DNA from: Botryococcus braunii
Taxonomy: Eukaryota; Chlorophyta; Trebouxiophyceae
NCBI GenBank assembly: GCA_002005505.1
Contig: KV908381.1
Span: 539,121-586,620 of the forward strand
Direction of reading: 5' to 3'
DNA: 47,500 nt
Below are positions 40,501 through 47,500 of the stretch, piece after piece; position 1 is the stretch's first letter; each line of letters opens with the position of its first letter. The notes below the pieces were generated by a model, which ran no database searches, was not told the origin of the DNA, and worked only from the letters and a program-made list of their open reading frames with translations. Position numbers and translations under genes: made by a program.

Positions 40501-40976
40501 GCAATGTGTCCATTGAAGTCACCCCCCACAAAGACACAACCGTCCAGGGATGACAAAACACCATAGAGCTCATTGTAACGAGCGGCGAGAGGGACAGGCT
40601 GAAGTAACGGAGACCCAGAGGGGGGGATATAGACATTGCCCAAGTAGACGGGGGGATGGGTGCCATGCATGAACCGTAGAGATACCCAGAGTGAGGAGGA
40701 CGTGTGTGCCCACAGCTGAGCACTATATAATGAACTAACCTTAACTGCAATAAGCAAACCATAGCCTTTCTTTTCATGAGAAACCTCAGGTGGAGAACAA
40801 AAAAGCTGATAGCCCCTGAAAAGGTTGGGGTCAATGTATTTCTGTTGTGTCTCTTGCAACAGTACTACATCGAACGCAGGAAAGAAACGATCATAGTCAT
40901 GGAGCTCATATTTAGACTCGGATAATCCACGGACATTCCAAGTAAGAATAGAGAGAGGGACTTGGCCAACAGATCC
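37552..40976 (-). pseudogene. LINE ORF2: AP endonuclease and reverse transcriptase, one frameshift
   Basis: About 1140 codons directly after the ORF1 stop, in the same frame, with no ATG before the endonuclease. Domains: endonuclease/exonuclease/phosphatase fold ([36 protein letters not shown]). RT ([48 protein letters not shown] at about 38780). C-terminal zinc motif [19 protein letters not shown] single-base change near 38710 shifts the frame just after YADD; the downstream piece (to 37552) is otherwise open. The product would nick target DNA and reverse-transcribe its own RNA. Confidence 0.9.
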
Positions 40977-41909
40977 CTAAGCACACATAGGAGATGGACC
41001 CGCAGCCCCAGAGGAGGTAGAGGGGGTCAGGCCCGCAGCTGGGGAGGAGGTGGGAGCAGGAGCGGCAGTAGGAGCAGCATGAGCAGGAGCAGCAGGAGCA
41101 CCCACTGGCACCTTGAGAGGAGCTCCCCCCGCCTTTACTTTGAACAATTGGTCTCCTCGCCAAAAAGTGATCCAGCCCTCCCCCCGCAGTGTGTGGACTT
41201 CGGGTTGGCGACGCATACGCGCGGTCTTCTGCTGTGGGGTAAGGTCATCATCCATGGTGACGTTGAACTGGCGACGGAGGTCCTTGGCTTTTTTATAAGC
41301 CGCGTGCTTTGCTGCAACGGAAGTAAATTTTATGAGCACAGGGCGAGGGCGTGGAGCAGTGGGGGAATGCTTCCCCAGACGAATAGTTTCGTAGATCGAA
41401 GGAGCGCCAAGTAGGGTCTTAACTTCAGCAAGATGCTTCTCCCCCAAACTCTCCGCAACCCCGAAAAGGATTGCATGTGGAGAGCGGAATTTTCTCTCCA
41501 GAGTTTCAATGGAGAGGAGGCAGTGATTCACGTTGTTGTCGATGGCCTCATAGGTGGCCCTCACTGTCTCATCAACAGTACCCACGCGAGTCGCGACCTT
41601 GCTGTCAACCTTTGCATCAAGAATGGAATCAATATTGGAGCCCAAAAATGTGAACTGCTCCTCGATAGTGCCTACCCTGCTGGCCAATTGTCCGATCTCG
41701 GTTTTTAGCGGCTCCACTGCAGCCGCTACGGTCACCTCAATGGTGGCCTTCAAAGTATCCACAACTTTCTCGCTCATTTGCGCAACAAGAGATGGCAAAA
41801 ACTTCTGCAAGGCAGTGAGGACGGTGGTCTCAAGGGGATCATCGGGAGTCGGACTTTCGGAACGTGGGCGTTTCTCGCCAGAATTAATGAAAGTAGACAA
41901 GATATTCAT
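40977..41909 (-). CDS. LINE ORF1 protein
   Basis: 310 residues from ATG 41909. An N-terminal acidic/Pro stretch (RPRSESPTPDDPLE) is followed by a long heptad-rich helical region (VDTLKATIEVTVAAAVEPL onwards), probably a coiled coil. Then comes an RRM-like/C-terminal RNA-binding region (AILFGVAESLG, VLIKFTSVAAKHAAYKKAK), and an Ala/Pro-rich tail ending PSPMCA. This is the arrangement of L1 ORF1 RNA-binding chaperones. The stop is TAG at 40979-40977, and ORF2 follows in the same frame with no other stop. Confidence 0.85.
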   Translation of the reverse strand: MNILSTFINSGEKRPRSESPTPDDPLETTVLTALQKFLPSLVAQMSEKVVDTLKATIEVTVAAAVEPLKTEIGQLASRVGTIEEQFTFLGSNIDSILDAKVDSKVATRVGTVDETVRATYEAIDNNVNHCLLSIETLERKFRSPHAILFGVAESLGEKHLAEVKTLLGAPSIYETIRLGKHSPTAPRPRPVLIKFTSVAAKHAAYKKAKDLRRQFNVTMDDDLTPQQKTARMRRQPEVHTLRGEGWITFWRGDQLFKVKAGGAPLKVPVGAPAAPAHAAPTAAPAPTSSPAAGLTPSTSSGAAGPSPMCA

Positions 41910-42380
41910 GGCTTTGTCAAAGACTCGCAACTCCGACTGCTAGTCTGCTAGGCAGGCTAGACTGCTAGGCAGAAGAGATTTCAAATCGCCCCGACAGATT
42001 TGCTTCTGTCTGTCTGCTAAACCCTACCACCGTACAAGCGCAACGAATACTAGCACGCTAGTTAAGCTTAGTTCTCATAGAAAGGAATGCTTAAATCAGT
42101 CTGGGGCATATTTAGTTTGAACTAACCGAACAAGACCTAGCGGTAGCACGCCAGTAAATACAGAAGGTGCGACGAAGGTCGGCCTTCGTTCCCAAAGGAC
42201 TGCCGTTATTCCTGGGAGGACGATTTCCCAAGTCCATTCACCAGAACACGGGCTTAACATCGGACAAGGGTATTTGGGGATGGTCCTTTTCATTGTCCGC
42301 CTCTTTAAGGAGGGGGCTTTTGCGTTGTTTCAGTCCCCCGTTGTAAATTTTGTTGCTTGGTGGGGGTTTACTCATCTAGT

Positions 42381-42445
42381 CCACGCAGAACCCATTTTAC
42401 ACCCGCTCAGCACCAGCGAGATAACCACTAGACCTTCAGGACTAC
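42381..42445 (-). repeat. Possible tRNA-derived SINE or tRNA pseudogene
   Basis: The minus strand reads GGTCTAGTGGTTATC (A-box-like, 42434-42420). About 27 bases later it reads GGGTTCTGCGTGG (42393-42381), a degenerate B box. The spacing fits a tRNA-type pol III promoter, but the acceptor stem cannot be closed. It abuts the LINE target site. Confidence 0.3.
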
Positions 42446-42587
42446 AGTTGTGTGCTCCAATACCTCCAGTAACCGCACTAGTATGTAATAAATGTATGTG
42501 CAAGTAACGTTTTCAGTGGGGGTCCTTCACTGTTGCACAACGTTGTGATGGAGGCAGACGCCGGCGTGGAAATGGATTAGTTGTACT

Positions 42588-42675
42588 GCTTTGTGGTGGG
42601 CAAGTGGTGTGAAGGGATACATCCATATGGCGCCATATGGATGCATCCCTTCGCGTTACTTGCCTACCACAAAGC
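42588..42675. repeat. Long inverted repeat centred on GGCGCC
   Basis: GCTTTGTGGTGGGCAAGT...CATCCATATGGC pairs with GCCATATGGATG...ACTTGCCTACCACAAAGC with no spacer. The arms are ~44 bp with a few mismatches. Weaker complementarity continues outward for ~15 bp. It could be a foldback/MITE or a cruciform-prone palindrome. No coding capacity. Confidence 0.85.
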
Positions 42676-42754
42676 AGAACTAATAACCCATTCAGACAAA
42701 GCGTGAAGCCTAATAAGCCATTTGTCAATTTCCGTACGTTGGACAAATATCGTT

Positions 42755-42905
42755 TCCACAATTTTGATGATATCATATCATGATGACATCGATGATACCA
42801 TTAATGATATCATCCATCCAATGGCCATGTATATGGCATGCATGGCATTATTGTGTACGCGATATATTGCAAGATATACGATATATTGCATAAACGATGT
42901 TCAAT
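42755..42905. repeat. AT-rich palindrome cluster
   Basis: Repeated self-complementary units: GATGATATCATATCATGATG, ATCGAT, AATGATATCATC, then ATGGCATGCATGGCAT and two GATATATTGCA units. Confidence 0.7.
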
Positions 42906-43065
42906 ATGTGCATGTATTGACCAACAATTATGGCTGATCAGCCATACTCTTCAGTGGTGTGAGGCATGGCGGTTGCCTCTGTCACAGCTTCAGTGGTCGT
43001 CAGCCAGTCATGCCGTGTAAGGAGGTCCAGCCAAGCTCAGCAGCTGCTGAAGTATACGTGTACGA

Positions 43066-43160
43066 CGTAGGTACGTGCGTACCTATGGTACGCGCGTACC
43101 TATGGTACGCACGCACGCACGCACATGCACACGCACCACACACACGCGCGTGCGCGCCTG

Positions 43161-43213
<53 letters not shown>

Positions 43214-43252
43214 ATGCACGCACACACACACACACACGTATGCACGCACGCA

Positions 43253-43291
<39 letters not shown>

Positions 43292-43304
43292 ATGCATGCA
43301 CGCA

Positions 43305-43371
<67 letters not shown>

Positions 43372-43420
43372 ACTCTTATCTAGCATTTGCTAGGTACGTA
43401 TACTTATATACGTACCTAGG
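43066..43420. repeat. Compound CA array flanked by GGTACG palindromes
   Basis: Left side: GGTACGCGCGTACC and related palindromes (43070-43112). Middle: CA repeats broken by CGTATGCACGCA units recurring three times (43211, 43238, 43290). Right side: perfect hairpin TAGGTACGTATA-CTTA-TATACGTACCTA at about 43390-43418. Confidence 0.9.
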
Positions 43421-43710
43421 ACCTTGCTCCAGCAATATCGGGGTTAACTACAACTAGGTTCGAAATCAGTCTTAGGCCCAACGGAAACGCCAATTCATAC
43501 TTCCGTATGTACGGCCCTGATTAGCTAATAGGACCTAAAGGACCTGGTTGTGGAGTTTGAGAGTCAACCATGCCTGTGCGACTACATACATATACAAGCG
43601 AATACCTATGTGAAACCCTCATAGATAAGCTGCAGGGCCTGTCCAGCACCGGGTTTGCCTTAGCCTTCATGAATGGCTTGATCAATGGGCTATACCGTAC
43701 CCCACGCCGC

Positions 43711-43739
43711 TTGTGTGTGTGTGTGTGTGTGCGTGTGTG

Positions 43740-43815
<76 letters not shown>

Positions 43816-43912
43816 GGGGGGTGGGTGGGTGGACATGTGGGGAGAGGGGGAGGGGGGCCTACGCCGTGCCCCACGTCACTTGTGTGTGTGTGGGGGGGGG
43901 GGGGGGGGAGGG
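43711..43912. repeat. (GT)n array and G runs
   Basis: About 104 bp of GT repeat with two GC interruptions, then GGGTGGGTGGG. A second short GT tract is followed by a 17-bp G run at about 43891-43907. Both GT tracts follow a related anchor (CCCCACGCCGCTTGTG and CCCCACGTCACTTGTG), suggesting a local duplication. Confidence 0.95.
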
Positions 43913-43920
43913 GGTGAGGT

Positions 43921-45855
43921 TCCAATGGGTGCGTGGGAGTGTAAGACATGGTCTATATCAGCACACTTACTTCTCCCTATTGGGAAATGGAGGACCATTC
44001 CTCCCGCCAACCGCCTTTTAATCTAAAAAACGTTGTAGATTCAGTGTAGATCTACACTTATCTCCAGAGTGGATCATAGCCAGCACGAGCAATCTCTTGA
44101 GTAGATGATACCCACCACGCCTTTCTTTTCTCCACCCTTTCTCTCCTTCATCCCCTTCCCACCTCCTCCCTACTTCCTTACATCGTCTTCTTCCACTCTC
44201 CACCCTCCACAATCCCCCCGGGGCGGTCCTCACCCCGTTCCCTCCCGTCCACCTCTGTTCCAGCCCTGCTGTTTGCCCCGTGTAGCATGCCCATCACTTT
44301 CAGTCTCCGACATTTTACAAGTACTTCAATACATTTGACACACATTTTGCACATTTTACAAGTTCTAATGCTGTACAGCACTTTTGCACATTTGACAAGT
44401 TCTAGTGCAGGACAGCACATGTGTCCAAGTGCCGCAGTAAGTCGGAAGCACGCACACGTTCCCAAGCGGGGGGGGGGGGGGTTGTCCACAGGGCAAGACA
44501 ATGCCCATGAGAGGTATGTTTAAAATTGGGGGGGGGGGGGGGGTGTTCCAGAAGGGTAGATGGAGCATACTCAAAGAGAGGAGTTGGCACGTGACTGTCA
44601 GGGCACCAGGGGCCTGAGACTGGATATACATCACTTTTCCCTTTAAATCCTCTGTTAGTAAACTATATCAAGAGTGGATGGCACATACGGCATGCGCTTG
44701 CGCAATGACTCGAAGGCTCTTTGAGCCATCCCGGCCATACTGGTCTCTCCATTTCTGCACATTGCACCCAAACGAGAAGGGTCCAGCTTATTTTCTAGCG
44801 ACCTTTGCAGCCAGGTTTAGGCTTCCGGCCCCTAGCTATCGGGAGAGTTTTTGCCCATAGTTTGACGACGAGGACACATGAAGACTAAGTATACGAGCTG
44901 TGCTATTACTTACACAAAAGAGTGAAGCCTCTCCGACCCGCACACCAGAAATCTGGCACTGTACTTGCAAACAGGACTGCTGAACCTGTCCCCTGCCTTC
45001 CAAACGGCCCCTAGTGGCCTAGCTAGTCCCTGGGCAAGGGATCCTACTTCAGGGGGGCCGGAGAGAATACTGGCCCCATTTCCTAGGCCCTAGCAAGGGC
45101 CAGGCTAATTTTAGCGACACAACAGCCCAGGTCAGTAGTTTTTCCCCTCAGCTCGCAGCTTTGTTGAACTTACACGAGATTGCAGAAGCTGGATGGCTGT
45201 GTGCCGATACATGAAAAACAGGCCCGTTTGAAGCTGTCCTCTAGTGGCATGGCCGTCGAAAGTGAACTCTAAAGCGTCCGTGTTTGTCCCACGGGTAGTC
45301 TACGCAGCAGATCACGTTACTGGACGTGGTGGGACAAGATAGAGTAAGAGAAGAGGAATATCAAGGAGGATTAGTGGGGCATGGCCGCGTGGCACCACAA
45401 AACGGGCTCTTAGTATACCGAGTTGTGACAGCTGCGAAGGAACGTGCACAACACGCCCAATGTACACTGGACCTCTTATGTGTTTTTGAGCCTTGTCTTA
45501 GTGCTTTACAGAGATCAATCTTCGTAACCGGAAAAGCCTGTTTTGTGAAGTGGGCCTTCCGCCAGGGGCCACTGACTTGAAATATGCCTCATTTGGGGTG
45601 CACATTTGCGAGTTTTGCCTGGCTGTTTGGGACATGGAATCGACCTGGTCGCGATTTGTGGGCGATTGAAATGATATCGGCCCGAAGGTGGTATCGCGGT
45701 CGTCCGATTCGACACCCCCCGAAAGCAGATGGTACTGGATGTGTACTGAGAGACGTTTGTTCAAGCGCAGCTGCGCGTGAACGTCACCCCATTCTCGTGC
45801 GGCGTACAACAGAACTAGATCTAGCATTTCGCTTGTTAACTTACAAGTTCAGCTC
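43921..45855. other. No gene seen
   Basis: Contains a pyrimidine-rich stretch (44117-44220), a 37-bp tandem pair and two long G runs (about 44467-44481 and 44527-44543). Short open frames are not protein-like. Confidence 0.4.
44345..44418. repeat. Tandem pair of 37-bp units
   Basis: Units 44345-44381 and 44382-44418 share TTTTGCACATTT, ACAAGTTCTA and the GGACAGCAC/TGTACAGCAC end, with about five mismatches. Partial related motifs lie just upstream. Confidence 0.8.
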
Positions 45856-46015
45856 CTAGACTCTAAAGTAAGAGTGGTGTCTCTTCTTGGTGTAGCCCAG
45901 GAGCATCTGCTGCACCACAGCAGTTGTCAACAGGCCCTTATTGTAGATCCCACGACGGCGGCCCCGGGCAGGTATGTCCTTGCGACACTTCAGGGGGACC
46001 TTATAGGTCTCATAC
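45856..46015 (-). CDS. Terminal coding exon of an unidentified gene
   Basis: After TTTGCTAAG (acceptor AG at 46017-46016) one base completes a split codon. Fifty-two codons then run to a TAG at 45858-45856. The reading is strongly protein-like: basic N-terminal half (YKVPLKCRKDIPARGRRRG), then GLLTTAVVQQMLLGYTKKR and the end HHSYFRV. No family recognised. Upstream exon not placed; an exon-like stretch lies at about 46553-46430. Confidence 0.4.
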
Positions 46016-46429
46016 CTTAGCAAATATGTTTCTCTAGGCCAACTGATCCTTCAAATTGTGAAATTATCGCCCTGCTGTACAAGTGAGCCCTGCTCTAATC
46101 ATCCCTTGAGGGCCGGAACCTTACTTGAGCCCTTGAAAAATTCTGGACCCCTTTATTTGCCTTAGATACTTACCATATAACATTTCATGCATGTTTTATT
46201 CTGGGGAAAAAATCATGGACGGAGTTCTCTTCGGGGATGCCTCGGATCTATCTACGCGTCACGGATAGAACGTTCTTCAACGCAAACGCTTCCATACTCC
46301 TATCTATGAATCCCTTTAAGCAAGTTCATGCCGGCTTGGAAGTCCCAAAAAAATTATAAAATTCGTTAGTTTGTCGGACTGCCGACTGTCGGTCGACGCT
46401 TGGTCACATCTTTCTTGGGTTTCATCGCA

Positions 46430-46553
46430 TCCATTGTGCTGGGACTTCATTCCTGAACGATTCTTCTGGAAGTTGTGGATCAAGAAGTGCATGTTCCATT
46501 ATCGCCCGTGCCTCCAATATCCCCTCCATTGGCAAGTACTTCGCAGCGTGTGT
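46430..46553 (-). CDS. Exon-like segment
   Basis: Minus-strand open stretch with LPMEGILEARAIMEHALL and PEESFRNEVPAQWM, closed by TGA. No consensus donor located, so its link to the 46015-45856 exon is conjecture. Confidence 0.25.
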
Positions 46554-47051
46554 AGTGCGAGTACATTATTCAATACACTACTTTGATAGGTGGTTCTACA
46601 ACACATGTTCTAAGACGATTTTGGAGGCACCTCAATAACGGGCTGCACGTGCGAATAGGATATCGCGAAGTGGAAATCACTTCGGAAGGCTCACGAGTCC
46701 TGTTTGTGTGGGAACAGATCGCTCCACGGCCTCCACGGCTCAGCTTACATCAATTATGGGGGAATGCGGTGAGTCACAGAGCTTTGTCGACCTCTTGATG
46801 GCAGCCCAGTGAAAGACAAGTCTACTATTTGACCTAGTAGGCCTGGAACCTTGTAATCATGTTAGTGTTCACCTTCATCTTAACGAAGGAGTTTCCTGTA
46901 GGGATGGTCTACAGCTTATACATTTGTTGAGATTGAGTTGGAATCACACAAAGCCTTAAATGCACAACTGGAGATATGAAAATGCCAAACAGCTTTTTGA
47001 ACTCACCAAAGTAAAGGATCAAAGCTTGTCTAAAAAGTTGTCAGTGGGTAA

Positions 47052-47295
47052 TCACAGCAAGACTTCACTTCCAGCCAATATTCTATCTGCCCTCCTTTGT
47101 GTTCCGCTTGCATTGCTGTGCACTTGACCTCCGGTGGTGGAGCAAGGAGTAGCTGCAATGTCCCACGTCTTTCTATAAATCTTGAAGGCAGAGTGGGGGT
47201 TGGTTAGGTTAACTTCCAATATTTGTTGGGTCAATGGGTGTCCGACGAAGTCACTGAGAGTCAATGAGCTTGTTTTGAAAGATAAATGCATACAG
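47052..47295 (-). CDS. Exon-like segment after a strong acceptor
   Basis: A long pyrimidine tract ending CTTCTCCTGACAG (AG at 47297-47296) is followed by an open frame containing SLTLSDFVGHPLTQQILEV and FKIYRKTWDIAAT, to a stop at 47052. The acceptor is convincing; the coding frame is less so, because another frame is also open for 14 codons. Confidence 0.3.
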
Positions 47296-47430
47296 CTGTC
47301 AGGAGAAGAGAACAGAGGGGGGGAGGAGGGTACTTGTACCGGCGAAGGATCCTGGATAAACTTCCGGAGTTTGGCTTGCGTTGGTATCAAATGGCAATGA
47401 AGACTGCGAGTGCCTAGACAGCTTCCATCC

Positions 47431-47479
47431 CCCCCCCCCTCTTTCAACCTCTCTTCTCCCCTTCTCCCCCCCCCCCCCT
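47431..47479. repeat. C homopolymer runs at the right edge
   Basis: Two C runs of about 11 and 13 bases separated by a CT-rich stretch. Confidence 0.95.
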
Positions 47480-47500
47480 TTGAAAAGACAAAAACACACC

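Larger units (their letters stand above)
37360..42340 (-). mobile_element. Near full-length L1-like LINE, ~5 kb
   Basis: On the minus strand: a 5' UTR of ~430 bp, ORF1, ORF2 with endonuclease and RT, and a 3' UTR ending GATGTAACTTCTTCTTG. Candidate 7-bp target duplicate TTGTAAA (plus strand) at 37353-37359 and 42341-42347. The 3' end resembles the truncated LINEs (GCTGG...GATGTAA...TTC). One frameshift in ORF2 near 38710. Confidence 0.75.

Noticed and set aside
45326..45859. Overlapping short frames on both strands
   Set aside because: No domain, no splice context, and frames on both strands are equally open.

Overview
The window is intergenic DNA from a eukaryote with spliced genes, filled with retrotransposons. 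No bacterial or phage gene organisation is visible. The elements are Ty1/copia and Ty3/gypsy LTR retrotransposons, L1-like LINEs, short non-autonomous repeats and very long (CA)n/(GT)n/(GA)n arrays. A green-lineage host (streptophyte or green alga) is a guess. It rests on a chromodomain gypsy element and on a copia primer-binding site matching the plant-type initiator tRNA-Met anticodon arm. The species cannot be named from this sequence.

Layout. 1-3435: left flank with part of a spliced, unidentified minus-strand gene; three consecutive exons at 2199-1275 join in frame through GT-AG introns. 3441-22621: a minus-strand copia element (copia-2, target duplication CGTCC) carrying two younger insertions. 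These are an apparently intact plus-strand copia (copia-1, 4446-11585, duplication ATAAT, identical 691-bp LTRs, one 1800-codon gag-pol) and an apparently intact plus-strand chromovirus gypsy (13782-19726, duplication TTGGT, identical 163-bp LTRs). 22627-27328: two neighbouring copies of a ~1.1-kb repeat ending in a CCTGCCC/GGGCAGG hairpin, a 219-bp (CA)n array, a 5'-truncated LINE tail and a (TG)n array. 27329-35119: a decayed plus-strand copia (copia-3, duplication TGCAA) that split the (TG)n locus and itself received a truncated LINE (TCTGAC) and two solo LTRs (GGAGG and CCAGC). 35120-37359: microsatellites and the tail of another non-LTR element. 37360-42340: a near full-length L1-like LINE on the minus strand. 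42341-47500: a possible tRNA-derived SINE, a long inverted repeat, palindrome-flanked CA/GT arrays, G/C homopolymers and a few exon-like minus-strand segments, the best ending at 45856.

The LTR families are complete enough to give a relative insertion order. Copia-3 and copia-2 are older (diverged LTRs). The gypsy and copia-1 insertions are recent (no LTR difference seen by eye). Copia-1 and copia-3 are related: same PBS type, same polypurine tract, collinear proteins. Both have LTRs that carry an internal ~130-142-bp direct duplication with the same layout, although the sequences differ. The gypsy and the LINE, which are unrelated, both separate their two ORFs by a single in-frame stop codon. 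These two regularities are the most unusual signals in the window.
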